The notes under the pieces are model-generated. The model saw only the letters and a program-made list of their open reading frames with translations, searched no databases and was not told the DNA's origin. A DNA stretch of 64,000 nt from Cycas panzhihuaensis (taxonomy: Eukaryota > Cycadophyta), in the NCBI GenBank assembly GCA_023213395.1, contig CM041465.1:24931741-24995740 (forward strand), read 5' to 3'. The position numbers and the translations under genes are program-made. Positions 23,093-34,665 of the stretch are shown piece after piece. Within the stretch, counting starts at the first letter, position 1; each line of letters opens with the position of its first letter.

Positions 23093-23390
23093 TGAAAAGA
23101 GTGGATCTATCCTTCATCTCTATACACTAAACTCAAAGGCAAACATAGGAGCAAGAGAGACTTGAGAGAAAGATAGAAGCTCTCACAAAATAGGGAGGTA
23201 AGAATGAGCCTCCTCTATTGAGCTTTTACTTTTATATTGAGAGAGGGAGTATTAGAGTTAGGTAAAATGAATTTACATATAATGCACATAAAAGTGTATT
23301 TCACTTAAGTGATATAATTTAATTTTCACTTAAGACCCCTTTTAGAAATAATTAACTAATATAATGACCTTATAACATTAGTCCTATTCA
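23093..23390 (-). repeat. 3' LTR of copia F
   Basis: On the plus strand it starts TGAAAAGAGTGGATC and ends GTCCTATTCA. It matches 30460-30757 along its length, and both share GAGCAAGAGAGACTTGAGAG-like and CACTTAAG segments. Confidence 0.92.
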
Positions 23391-23401
23391 ATCTCCCCCT
23401 T
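23391..23401 (-). other. Polypurine tract of F
   Basis: On the minus strand AAGGGGGAGAT immediately precedes the LTR. Element A has AAGGGGGGGAT in the same place. Confidence 0.85.
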
Positions 23402-23879
23402 GATGGTAGAAGGTCATTTCATCATATTTTATTCTATCCTATGAGATCTTTATTTGAGCCTCTTATAAAGCAAAATACTATAACACTTTTGTGGGAAACC
23501 CTTATGGGGAAGAAAACCTACAGATTTTCTAATCTACTAACCTGGCTTAGGTGGCTCTTTAAACGAAACTAGATAGCTAATTAGTATAACGAATTTTGTA
23601 GCTAGAATCTACTAAGTTTCCATATACCATTTGGTCACACCCCATGCCCTTTTGGGTTCTCATAGGTTTCAATTTTCCAAAATGATATAACCCTTATCTT
23701 TTTGCACCCATACGAGATTTTCACAAATGGGATAGAGTAGAGACTTACTCTTGTCCTTCCACGCCCACAAGGGGTTTTCACGAATGAGATAGAGTATGAT
23801 AGTCCTATTATCATATCCTTTAATTAGTCAGAGATAGAGGCCCTAAGGTTGAGTTACTTTCAGAATTATTCAAACCTCA

Positions 23880-24330
23880 CCCTCTTCAGTAGTTTGATGA
23901 AGATATCGACCACTTGATTTGTTATGGGATAGTACTCTAGTTGAATTATGCCATCATGAACTAGTTCTCTAATCCTATGGACTTTTATACTTATATGTTT
24001 GGTATGATAATGAAATATAGGATTTTTAGCCATTTAGATTGTGGATTGATTATCTACATGTAAGCTAGTAGAACTTGTTTGGGTGGTATTTAATATATTC
24101 AACAATTTTCTAAGACACATCACCTCCTTGCTTGTCTCAGAAGTAGTAATATATTCATCTTTGGAAGTTGAGTATGCAACTATCTTTTGTCATCTGGATC
24201 TCCATGATATTGGTGCTATTCCAAGAAATATTACATACCTAGATGTATATCTTCTTATGTCTTTATCTCTAGTAAAGTTTGAGTCTATGTATGCATAAAA
24301 TTTAAATTTTGCATTGGGTTCATACAACAG
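23880..24330 (-). pseudogene. Copia F RNase H
   Basis: Read on the minus strand, this is the copia RNase H, collinear with A at 33400-33900 (shared phrases around YSNFTRD/TNSNFVGD and TPISWRS). The plus-strand open frame 24083-24298 is its shadow. The final part reaches the NIFTK-like end near 23890, followed by about 490 bp of 3' untranslated sequence before the PPT. That sequence resembles 33900-34399 of A. Confidence 0.78.
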
Positions 24331-25560
24331 ACCATATTTGCTAATCGTCTTTAGGTATCTCAACACTTATATGACAACTTGCCAATGATTCTGCTTAGGA
24401 TTTATCATGAATCTTGCAAGAATTCCAACAAAGTATGTAATATCTAGCCTTGTGTTGGTAGTATAGATGAGACTACCTACAAGTTACCTATAGAGTGTTA
24501 CATCTGCCTCCTTAGTGTAACCATCAATTGAGAGTTTAATATTAGGTTTCATAGGTGTATCCACTAATTAAGCACATTCCAACTGAAACTTTGTCAAAAG
24601 ATCATTGATATATTTTTCTTAGGAAAGAAAGGTTTTTCCATTCTTTTGAGTTACTTCAATTCCTAAGTAATATTTTATCAACCCGAGGTTAGACAATTTA
24701 AAAGTTTTAGCAAGGTTCTTTTTTAGCTAGTTGATTATATGTTCACTATTTCCTATTATTAGCATATCATCCATAAAGATTAAGAGGTAAGTAACTTTAT
24801 CATTTTGGCACTTGATAAATAATGTCATATCAATATCTTAATAGTCATAAACCTCATATCCAAGTTACCTTATTCTTTCAGATAACTTGGTAAGCCAAGC
24901 ACGAGGGGCTTATTTTAGGCCATACAAGGACTTTTTGAGCCTATAAACCTTATGCTCCTGACCCACAATCTTGTATCCTTCTGGATGAGCTATGTAAATT
25001 TCTTCTTTAAGGTCCCCATTAATAAATGTGGTCTTAACATCGAGTTGGTGGATTTTCCAACCTTATTGAGAAGCTAAGGCTATAAGAATTTTGATTTTAG
25101 GCCACTTAGTTGTAGGAGCAAAGATTTTAGTGTAGTCAATGCCTTCCCTTTGTGTGAATCCTTTTACTACCAACCTTGCCTTATGTTTCTCTAGGCTGTC
25201 ATCTAATCTGTACTTATTTTTGAACACCCATTTATCTTAAACTACCTTTCTTCTAAGTGGCAGATCAACAAGCTCTTATGTATTGTTCTTGATAAGAGAT
25301 TGGTACTCTTCATTCATGGCATTTCTCCAAGATGCATTCTTTATAGCTTCTTGGTATATTAGGGGATCTTCATTAAGAGAAAGGTGTAGTTTTGTTGGTT
25401 CAATCTTAATAAAAAGTGATTCATGCATCCTTGCTCTATGGGTACTTCTAATGCTAGTTTTGCCTACCTCATCTAGTTACATGTTGTTGTGGGTCTGGTA
25501 GGCTTCACGAAAACTTTAAGTTAGGAATGAGGTTTTTATTTCTACAGCCTCTTGGTCTTC
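24330..25560 (-). pseudogene. Copia F reverse transcriptase
   Basis: The catalytic block lies at 24767-24778 (minus), reading FMDDML within TYLLIFMDDMLIIGN. Upstream blocks correspond to NKWVFKNKY and the VARLVAKGF region near 25150-25240, and to TFINGDLKEEIY near 25000-25040. The frame keeps its order throughout with nonsense codons. The plus-strand open frame 25283-25501 is a shadow. Confidence 0.85.
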
Positions 25561-26593
25561 ATTTTGATCCTAAAAATGATCATGTGAAACGTTTGGCATG
25601 GAGGAAGTTGACGATGCTGGAGAAGATGGACTACCTACTAATGTTGGAGAAGATGACCCTTCTGTTATAGCTTTTCCTTTGTTAACTTGGCTATTTATAA
25701 ATGATGGTACTGGATGTATACATATTAGATGAGAGTCACATCTTATATCCTTTAGGGGTCTATTGTTAGATTCCAAGATTTTGAGTAACTGTTGAGCATC
25801 TCTCCCCCTAAATTTTAGAATCTGTACATCAAATTTAGTAGTATCATTAAATCAGTATAAAGGTGTTTTAGAGTCAAGTCTAAGTAATTGATATTCAATC
25901 TCTGTAAAGATAACATCTCTAGTGATGATAATTTTACATTGTGAAGGTATAAAAACCTTGTACCTTTTTTTGTCTATAGGGTATCCAACAAAGATACCTT
26001 TAAGGGTTCTATCTTGGATCTTGTTTCTATGTTCCTCTAGAATGTGAGCATAACAAGTAAAGCTAAACATTTTGAAGTAGGAGATAGAGGGGGTTTGTCC
26101 ATATCATATTTCATGTGAAGAGGGGCCGATCTTGGAGGGACTAATAGTGTTGATGCAATACACAACGGTCCAGATAACATCAATCCAAATATAGATAGGG
26201 ACGCTTTTATATACCAGCATAGCACGAGCCATGTTCATGATGGCCCTATTCATGCACTTGATAACTCCATTTTGCTACGGTGTACCTACAATAATGGTTT
26301 GATATTTAATTCCATACTAATGTACGTACAGTTCAAACTCATTGGATGTGTACTTGCCACCATTATCAGTCCTGAGTATTTTGATCTTGAATCTAGATTC
26401 ATTTTCCACGTGATCCTTGAAAGCTTGAAACATAGAAAAAGCTTCATCTTTCTTTACAAGAAAAGTAACCCATATTTTCTTGGTAAAATCATTAATGAAA
26501 ATAATATAGTACTACTTCTATTTGAGAGAAGGAATGGGTATAGGACCACATATATCTAAGTGTATAAGCTCTAAAGGTTAGCTAGATTTCCAT
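25560..26593 (-). pseudogene. Copia F integrase
   Basis: Minus-strand open pieces at 26225-26037, 26070-25852 and 25776-25570 cover the integrase C-terminal half. FSFTCYAHILEEHRNKIQDR and GIFVGYPIDKKRYKVF are the copia GCxAYVH...GYSxxxKGYR blocks. The linker with ESNNRPLKDIRCDSHL follows. The core region 26560-26240 is more decayed. It runs on from the gag-pre-integrase piece at 26877-26593. Confidence 0.85.
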
Positions 26594-26877
26594 TAACTAT
26601 GAGGAAAGGGTTGTATTTGAGATTTGGTAATGATACATGCTTCACATTTGAAGGGCTTAGAGGAGAGCCTAGGCATACTAGAAAGAGTGGCATGTAGTTC
26701 TCTTAAATAATCAATTTTGATATGGCCCATATGAGCATGCCATAGGGCCACTTGGGATAATGCTTGAGGAGTTAGGGTTATGATAAAAGCAGAGTCATCA
26801 TCAACATAGTTAGCTTCAGAGGATGGTGAGCTAATTAGGCAAAAAAACTTGCCATTAAGAATTCTGGTCATAACCAC
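26593..26877 (-). pseudogene. Copia F gag-pre-integrase domain
   Basis: This 94-codon open frame reads LSQVALWHAHMGHIKIDYLR and then FKCEACIITKSQIQPF. It is the H-x3-H and C-x2-C zinc-binding region that precedes the copia integrase core (usual form LWHxRLGH...CxxCxxxK). All four ligands are present, making it one of the better preserved segments of F. Confidence 0.88.
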
Positions 26878-27400
26878 ATTATTTGAAGGAGGGTGAATGA
26901 CATAGAGAGTTTGATTATTTGTAGTTATACTCAGATAAAAACCACGAGAGATAAGGGTGGACAGGGAGAGCGGGTTTTGCTTTAGAGAAAGAATATATAA
27001 AACATCAACAAGTGTAAAATCTAGAAGGCCTGAGAGTTTCAGGCAAATAGATCTAAGTCCTTTGACTGGCTAAGATGACTTGTCAACTATGTATACAACA
27101 CCACAAACTTCAGAGCCAAAATCCTGAAAGAACTAGAGATGACAAGTCATGTATTATGTTGTTCCAGTATCCATGATCTAAGATAAAGTATTTGGGATGG
27201 CATTACTTGCAACTCAAAGTGGTAAAGGCAAAAGTCAAGCATAGCCATAATAAGCCTCAATATATTTAGTAGATCTATCAACATCATTTAATGAAGTTAT
27301 CCCAATTCTTTGAAGATGTGCATGAGCAAATTACATTCCACCAAAAGTATCTTCAAAAGAAGTATTATCAAAATTATGTGTACCATAGTGCTATTGATAG
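26878..27400 (-). pseudogene. Copia F protease
   Basis: At about 27140-27190 (minus) the frame reads IMDTGTT followed by a stop and YMTC, an intact D-T-G aspartic protease site with the flanking pattern usual in copia (WIxDSGAxxHMT). The surrounding frame is broken by stops. Confidence 0.75.
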
Positions 27401-28378
27401 CGTGGTAGTTTATTGGTGACAGTTCTACAAATTTTGCATAATGTCCTTTTCTATTACACCTTTGGCACATAATTATTTAATTTTTAGTCCCATAAAAAGT
27501 ATTTGGCTAGTTCGATTATCTCTGATTACTAGATCTAGGTCTAGGTTGATTATTTGGCCTTGGCCTTGAGACTGTTTTTGTTGGAGTTAAGGAGCCTATT
27601 GACCAAGAGGACATTGTCCTTATTATCTATCTCTGCCTCTTCCATGGGAATTACCACCTCTACAAGAGTATTTGCTTTGATTTTTAGTATAACAAAGATC
27701 TTCTTCTACTTCAAAAGCAACATCAGCTAGATCAAATGTAGTGGTAAAGTTGGTATCAAAGGTCTTATCAAATTCAATGAACTTATCAACAAGAGCCTCA
27801 AAGTTTAGGGTCTTCAAAGTGCCACTAGATTGAAGACTTCCCAGTAGATTTTTATAATTTGGGATATGGAGACATGACTGAATCATGAAAGCCCATGTAA
27901 TACATTAAGTTTTAAAATCTTTATCAATGGCTTGCTTAATTAGATGAACGAGATTGATTGTCTCACTTGTGTGTCCTTTCTACATTTTCAATTTGTTCAT
28001 CTTTAGCACTAAGTAAACAAATTCTAAGTTTGATTTACTATCAAAGTTATTCTTAAGAACTTCAAGAACTTTCCATGCTATATCATGTACAACTTCATCA
28101 ATAAGATTATGCAGGGAATAATCAGTGACAAGAAGTATCCCTACATGGATTTTATCATTATCAAGTTCCCATTGGCATTTAATTGCAACTTCAGTGGGAG
28201 TAGTTAGAGAACCTCCTCTAGAAGCTATAATTATAGTTGTAATAGATGGTATAGGTTGTAAGTAATCTCTCCAAAGACCTTTATATTTTGTAGCATTTCT
28301 GATGCTAGTAAACCACATGTCCTAATTTTCTTTCCCTTTGAGAATGTAGTCCACATTTTGCTTGAACTATGAAGATAT
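27400..28378 (-). pseudogene. Copia F gag
   Basis: The start codon reads ATA (28378-28376) where A has ATG, followed by SS-FKQNVDYILKGKEN. The open part 28318-27980 includes WELDNDKIHVGILLVTDYSL and HDIAWKVLEVLKNNFDSKSN. 27886-27623 adds CLHIPNYKNLLGSLQSSGTL and ends in a Gly/Arg-rich GRGRDR tail. A decayed zinc knuckle lies near 27430-27475. It is the best preserved gag of the A/F family. Confidence 0.87.
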
Positions 28379-30445
28379 GGTATCTTTTGAGAAGGGAAGA
28401 AATGAACAAGGGACTATAAAAGTGATAGTAATAAATGACTAATCACTATTTACAAATAGGAGATGTAATAAAGTAGTGTAGTAGAAGGAAGAAGAAGTGA
28501 GAATGGTTACTCAAAGATAAAGGGAGCAACTTAGAGAAAAGTCACCAACACTTGTGACAAATATTAAACTAACATAGTAGGAATATAAGAAGCACTATGA
28601 TGAGAATTGACCACTAACACTTGTGGTAAATATTAATCTGATGCAGTAGGAATATGAAAAGTAGTATGATGAAAATTGCCTACTAACACTTATAGTAAAT
28701 ATTAATCTGATACAACAAGAATATGAGAAGTACTATAATTGTGATTATACTATGGATCATATTTTACAAATAAGTAAGTGATCAATGTACAAGATTGTAG
28801 GCCAATATAGAAGCTATCATCATTGGGTGTACACAACTTGAAACTCAAATTTAGGATGTGTAATCAACCTGATAACCTCTAACTTATGTCTAACTTATAG
28901 TTTAGGTTGTTGAAGATGTGCCTAAGCTTTTAGTAGAATTAAGTTGGCCTTCACCTATGATACCCGCAATTGTGCTTGGTGATAAAATCCAAGTCACAAT
29001 GGAGCCCACATATTCTAAATCCTCACCCAGTTCACCAATGAGCAGCTATATACCTCCTCTAAAAAGTGGTATGTACATATCCATGGCTATGATAGATATT
29101 AGATTGAGTATATTTTAATCTTATAGTTAAAGTTTCAATTTTCTTGGTTGGTTATCAAGATGATCCCTGATTGACGCATGATGGTATGGCTAACCAAACC
29201 TCACCAATAATTCGGTTCAGTTCAGTTCCAACTTGAAACTCATACCTCCTTTATGGTATGGAATTTTTCCAACTAAGGTATCTCAACCTTGACAAGTGTG
29301 TGAATAGGTACAAGATGGTAGAAAATAATGTACGTGATGCATTCCTTTTAGGGAGAGTGAAAGGATTATCGAATTTACATCAAACATACATATAACTGAA
29401 AATAGACTACTTACTTGGAATGATTGTTTGGACTGTATTTAGAGTGCTTGCTTGAAGTAATTTTGAAGTGATGAAATGTAATACTGATAAGTGAGTGAGG
29501 ACACCAGATATTGCTCTGATCCAGGTGTTGTTTTACTCACTTCTATAATGGGCTCTTAAGCCTTATAAAAAGAAGGAAGAAAAAAAAATCACTTTTTTTT
29601 TCTAATATAAAAAAGAAATAGTCTTCACTAAATTAGCAATAACTTTTTCTCATGATAATGAAATTGAGTGCCAATTTTTGTGCTACAAACTAGATTTAGA
29701 GATTCATGTCTAGGAAGTAGAATCAAGTCCAAATAAATTTTGGAAAATTTTTGGCAATCCTACAAAGTTAGAAGAATATATTTTTCTAGAATTCTTACTA
29801 AAAATAACTACTATTCACAAAAACAACAATAACTTTCTCATATGACATCAAAATTGGGTGCTAGGTTTTGTGCTAGAAAGTAGACTTAGAGCTCTAGAAG
29901 AAGGAGGTATGTAGAAGATCTTATAGATCTATGAAGTTTAGTAAGAAAATTTTATTTTTATAAAAATTTTAGCTTGTTAATATCTCATTAACACATGATA
30001 CCATATGAAATTTCTGTCATTCTTTTATTACCAGGATCCCAATATGGGAAAGGTGAGAGTATACAATGATAGATATTTTAGATGACTCTAAATTCTTTAA
30101 AAAGAAGTGGGTAAAACCTCCTCTTACAATCATTCTTATAAAAGTTGGAAAAATTATGGCAGCATTTCCCCTTGTTAAATAGATAAAAAAATGGGAAAGA
30201 AAATAAGAATGAGATAGCATAAATGGTCACCAAAGGATTAGAATCCTTGGGCCTTATAACTCCTTATATTGTGCTTCCAAACCTATAAAAGAGAAAGAGA
30301 AAGTAAACAATACTAAATATGCTATGATAAAAACTTGAAAATAATTCTAAATTTACTTTCACAATCTCCTTCACCACATGAATTATATGGGAGAAGGAAG
30401 TGATGGCTCTATTGTAAGTGCAAGTGAGAAATATAAAGGAAGCAA
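28379..30445 (-). other. Untranslated leader of F
   Basis: About 2.07 kb lies between primer site and gag with no coding content. 28950-29320 is conserved with the leader of A. At 28540-28740 on the plus strand, a unit containing CACTTGTGRYAAATATTAATCTGA recurs three times at about 85-bp spacing. Open frames listed on either strand (30017-30220, 30264-30458, 28918-29118) are chance. Confidence 0.65.
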
Positions 30446-30457
30446 GCTCTGATTCCA
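30446..30457 (-). other. Primer binding site of F
   Basis: Minus-strand TGGAATCAGAGC, one change from the tRNA-Met type site, with a two-base TG spacer from the LTR as in A. Confidence 0.85.
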
Positions 30458-30459
30458 CA

Positions 30460-30757
30460 TGAAAAAAGTGGATCTATCCTTCATCTCTATGAACTAAACA
30501 TAAAGACAAACATGGGATCAAGAGAGACTTGAGAGAAAGAGATAAGTTCTCACAAAATGGGGAGGTAAGAATGAGCCTTCTCCATTGAGCTTTTACTTTT
30601 ATATTAAGAGAGGGAGCATTAGAGTTAGGTGAAATGAAATTATGCATAATATATATAAAAGTGCATTTAACTTAAGTGCTCTAATTTGAAGTTCACTTAA
30701 GACCCTTTTTAGAAATAATCAACTACTGTAATAACCTTGTGACATTAACCCTTTTTA
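30460..30757 (-). repeat. 5' LTR of copia F
   Basis: This is the partner of 23093-23390. Its outer end has decayed from TG to TA (minus strand TAAAAAGGG against TGAATAGGA). It is followed by ATAAA at 30758-30762. Confidence 0.92.
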
Positions 30758-30762
30758 ATAAA

Positions 30763-31900
30763 TCATAATAACATGTTGAAGGAATTGGTAACATTCACCT
30801 GAAACTCCCAGGCTTAAGAGATTTTACATTGCTTAATGTCTTATACATACCTAATCTTAAATAAAACTTGATCTTCTTATACACACTTGTCTCTCATGGA
30901 TTTAATCTGAGTGTAACTGTAAATGACTAAACTCTCTAGGTCATTTGCCCTCCAATTGATCGAGTGGTCTTGACTAGACATCTCACTAGCAAAGTCTTTC
31001 GACTAAATAGCTCTCCATATTCTAAATCCTATTATACCCCAAACCCTTGTGTCAATGAAGAATTTACATTTAACACCATCCTGACCCACCCAACATTATC
31101 ACCAGAAGCTCTTTAGCATGCTTGTATGGGCTATGTTTATATCGATAGACTTAGAGATCTTTGTAACACTCTTTTAAGTCTTTTAAAGTTCTCCTCCAAG
31201 CCCTTTAAATGTAAATCTTATATCATTACCAAATCTTATTGACAACCCTTTCCTAAAAGTTGGTGGAAATTGAGCCATCCATTACAATTGATACACTCTA
31301 ATTTGTGTGGACCAATGCCCATTCCTTCACTAAAGGACAAGTTATATTATATCTCTTTCATTGATGATTTCACTAGGAAAGTATGGGTAGCTTTTCAACA
31401 CAAGAAAGATGAAGCCTTCCATGTATTTAAAGAATTCAAAGAACAAACTAAAAAAGAGTCAAATTATTAACTTAAATATCTTCAAAATGATAATGGTGGT
31501 AAATATACCCTACATGAGTTTAAAAGCAACCTTCAAGACAATGGCATTAAACATCAAATAATAGTAGCAGGTACCCCATAATAAAATGGAGTTACCATAG
31601 TTATTTATTATATCAATGCTATTATCCCATAAAGGAAGGATAATCACCTAATGAAAAGTGGTCAGAACAAGCCCCCATTATTTAATACTTTAAAATTTTT
31701 GGCTCTACATTGCATGCCCACATTCTAGATGTAGATTAAAATAAACTCTATCCAAGTGCACTTAAAGGCATATTTATTGGATACCCTATGCATAAGAAAG
31801 GGCATGAGGTCTTTATACCTTCATAATAAAAAATCATCATTACCAGAGATGTTATTTTTATGGAGATAGAAGATTAGTTGCTTAGATAGGACTCTAATAT
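30763..31900 (+). pseudogene. Copia A gag-pre-integrase and integrase
   Basis: This resumes A after F. GLRDFTLLNVLYIPNL near 30810-30855 is the end of the protease linker. The zinc region reads ACMGYVYIDRLRDL then FKCKSYIITKSY, with His and Cys ligands partly lost. The integrase core is preserved in 31270-31470: LQLIHSNLCGPMPIPSLKDK, YISFIDDFTRKVWV (first Asp), then LQNDNGGKYTL (second Asp). The Glu block near 31570-31600 is decayed. The 31680-31880 C-terminal part shows a one-base shift. Confidence 0.83.
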
Positions 31901-32480
31901 ACCCTCACACTGCTATAATAATGTTACCAAGTACGATGTTTAGATTAAAAAATTTAGGGGGAAGGACAGACATAAATTACTTCAAATATTGGAAGCTAAT
32001 AATAGAACCTCGAAGGATATAAGTTGTGACTATGAACTGATGAGTATACATCCAACACCATCCTTTGAAAATAGCAAAGTTGACAAAGGCAAAGCCATTA
32101 TAAAAGAATCATTCTCTCTGTCATCAATTGATAAAGGTAAAACAATGGTAGAAGGACCATCTTGCTTAAGTACATTAACATCCTCCTTATAAAATGATCA
32201 TTTTAATGAATAAGATGAGAACTAAGAAGTTGAGGAAATGAGGACCTCCTTTCTAACTCGAGGATCTTGTGAAGCTCGCCAACTCAATAAGGATATAAGA
32301 CTAGATGAGGTAGGCAAAACTGGCACTTATAGTGCCCATAGAGTAAGGATGTAAGAATAATTATATATTGATCTTGAACTAGCAAGATTACATCTTACGC
32401 TTAATGAAGAGCCCCTCTCATACCAAAAAGCTATAAAACATATAGTCTAGAGAAATACAATGAACAAAGAATACCAATCT
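31900..32480 (+). pseudogene. Copia A integrase-RT linker
   Basis: Open at 31989-32192: EANNRTSKDISCDYELMSIH and a Ser/Lys-rich tail. It aligns with the F linker ESNNRPLKDIRCDSHLICIH at 25776-25570. The repeated DKGKAI / DKGKTM phrase suggests an internal duplication of a short segment. Confidence 0.7.
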
Positions 32481-33960
32481 CTTATAAAAAATGGTATATG
32501 GTAGCTCATTGATCTATCACTTAGTAGAAAGGTAGTTTAAAATAAATGGGTGTTCAAAAATAAATATAGATCAGATGGCACCCTTGAAAAACACAAGGTG
32601 AGGTTGCTAGCTAAAGGATTCATATAAAGGGAAGGCATCAACTAGACTAAAGTCTTTTCACCTACAACTAAGTTTCTTATAATTAAAACTCTTATGGCTT
32701 TGGCTCCTCAATAAGGTTGGAAAATCCACTGGCTCAATATTAAGTTCACATTTCTCAATGGAGATATTGAAGAAGAAATTTATATGGCTTAGCTAGAAGG
32801 ATATAAGATCAAAGGTCAAGAGCATAAGGTTTGTAGGCTTAGAAAGTCCTTATATATCCTTAAATAAGCCCCTCATGCTTGGTTTACCAAGTTGCTTGAA
32901 AGAATGAGGTAACTTGGATACAAGGTTTGTGACTACCAAGATATTGATGCAACATTATTCATCAAGCGCCAAAAGGACAAAGTCACTTATCTCATAATCT
33001 TTGTGGATGACATGCTAGTAACGAGTAATAGTGAATAGGCAATAATCCAGCTAGAAAGGGACCTAGGCAAAATATTTGAATTGTTTGACCTTGGTTTGAT
33101 GAAATATTACTTGGGAATTAAAGTAACAAAAAAGAATGGAAAATTTTTCCTCTCCTAAGAAAAATACATCAACGATATTCTAACCAAGTTTTAGTTAGAA
33201 GATGCTTGACCAATGGCTTTACCTATGAACCCTAATACCAAACTCTCAGTTGATGGTAACACTAGGGAGGCAAACACAATACTCTACATAAAACTTATAG
33301 GTAGTCTCATCTACACTACCAATGTAAGGCCAGATATTACACACTCTATTAGCATTCTTACATGATTTATGATAAATCCTAAGTAGAATCACTAGTAGGC
33401 TATAGTTTGAGTGTTAAAATACCTAAAGACAACCAACAAATTTGGTATATTGTATAAACCTAATAATGAATTTAAGCTTTCTATATACACAAACTCAAAT
33501 TTTGTAGGAGATAAAGATAAAGAAAGATCTATGTCTTGGTATGTAACATTTCTTAGAACAACACCAATATCATGGAGATCTAGATGACAGAATATAATTA
33601 CTGATTTAACTTTCAAAGTTGAATACATTACTACTTCTTAGATGAGCAGGGAGATGATATGGCTTAAAAAATTATTAGAAACATTAAATATCACCCAAAC
33701 AAGTCCTACCAGCCTTCGTGTGGATAATCAATCTATAATCTAGATGATGAAAAATCCTATATTTTATGATCGTACTAAACACATAAGTATAAAAGTCCAT
33801 AGGATTAGAGAACTTATTCATGACGGTATAATTTAATTAGAATACTACCCCACAATAGATCAAGTGGTTAATATCTTCACCAAATCATTGTAAAAGATGA
33901 AGTTTGAATAGTTCCAAAGGAAGCTCAAACTTAGGGCCTTTATCTTCAACTTATTAAAGA
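32480..33960 (+). pseudogene. Copia A RT and RNase H
   Basis: In order: NKWVFKNKYRSDGTLEKHKV (about 32540), FTFLNGDIEEEIYMA (about 32750), VCRLRKSLYILK-APHAWF (about 32830), the catalytic FVDDML at 33000-33011, LMKYYLGIKVTKKNGKFFLS, and the RNase H blocks LIGSLIYTTNVRPDI (about 33300), SIYTNSNFVGDKDKERSMSW (about 33480), RTPISW-like, RTKHISIKVHRIREL and VVNIFTKSL. Nonsense codons are regular but the frame is mostly kept. 33392-33628 minus is a shadow. Confidence 0.87.
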
Positions 33961-34388
33961 AGAAGGCAACAAGATTATCATACTCTATTCTATTTATGAA
34001 AACTCCTTGTGGGTATGGAAGAATGAGAGTAAGTCTTTGCTCTATCCTATTTGTGAAAATTCCATGTGGGCATGGAAGGATAAGGTTTATACTAGTTTTA
34101 GAAAATTAGAACTTGTGAAAACTTGAAAGGGTATAGGGGATGACCAAATAATATATGGAAACTCAACAAATCAAGTTATACATTTAAGTTGCTTGGCTAT
34201 CAAGCTACATCAAGAGCCACCTTAGACATTTTGATTTATAAAAGGGGCTATAGATCTTAGAAAGTCTATGGGTTTTTATTCCCTATGAGGGTTTTCCCAT
34301 AAAAGTGTCATTTAGAATTTAAATGTAATAATGAGGCTCAAATGAAGACCTCATAGAATATATTTTCTTAAAATGACCTTCCACCATT

Positions 34389-34399
34389 AAGGGGGGGAT
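34389..34399 (+). other. Polypurine tract of A
   Basis: AAGGGGGGGAT immediately precedes the 3' LTR start (decayed TG to TA) at 34400. The stretch 33960-34388 before it is 3' untranslated, resembling the corresponding part of F. Confidence 0.85.
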
Positions 34400-34466
34400 T
34401 AAAAGAGGTTAATGTATTAAGGTCATTTGTGTAGATTAATTAAATGACCTTAGGATATATTGTTAG
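34400..34466 (+). repeat. 3' LTR of A, first piece
   Basis: Matches 19543-19609. It ends in GTTAG, the target duplication made by insertion of B. Confidence 0.9.
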
Positions 34467-34653
34467 TATTAAAATATAATATCTAATCCTTTTGTATATT
34501 AATGAAACATGTTAATAACATGTATCATTATGCTATGTATTGGTTACAAAGTAGTTCCAGAGGCTTATAAACCCTAATTATATATATATACTCATATACT
34601 CTTAATAAGATGATCAAGCATTCTTTATTTGCCATTGTAGCTTCAATCCTACA
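34467..34653 (+). repeat. 5' LTR of copia B
   Basis: Starts TATTAAAATATAATATC (TG decayed to TA) and ends CAATCCTACA. It contains a short (TA)n run. Paired with 56462-56653. Confidence 0.92.
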
Positions 34654-34665
34654 TGGTATGAGAGC
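34654..34665 (+). other. Primer binding site of B
   Basis: TGGTATGAGAGC directly follows the LTR, one change from the tRNA-Met type site. Confidence 0.88.

Larger units (their letters stand above)
23093..30757 (-). mobile_element. Copia LTR retrotransposon F, minus strand, inside A
   Basis: It is flanked by TSD ATAAA (23088-23092 and 30758-30762). Each LTR is 298 bp. On the minus strand the order is LTR, primer site, leader, gag, protease, integrase, RT, RNase H, PPT, LTR, a full copia layout. It shares leader, gag, primer spacer and PPT type with A, so a relative of A inserted into A in inverted orientation. Confidence 0.94.
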
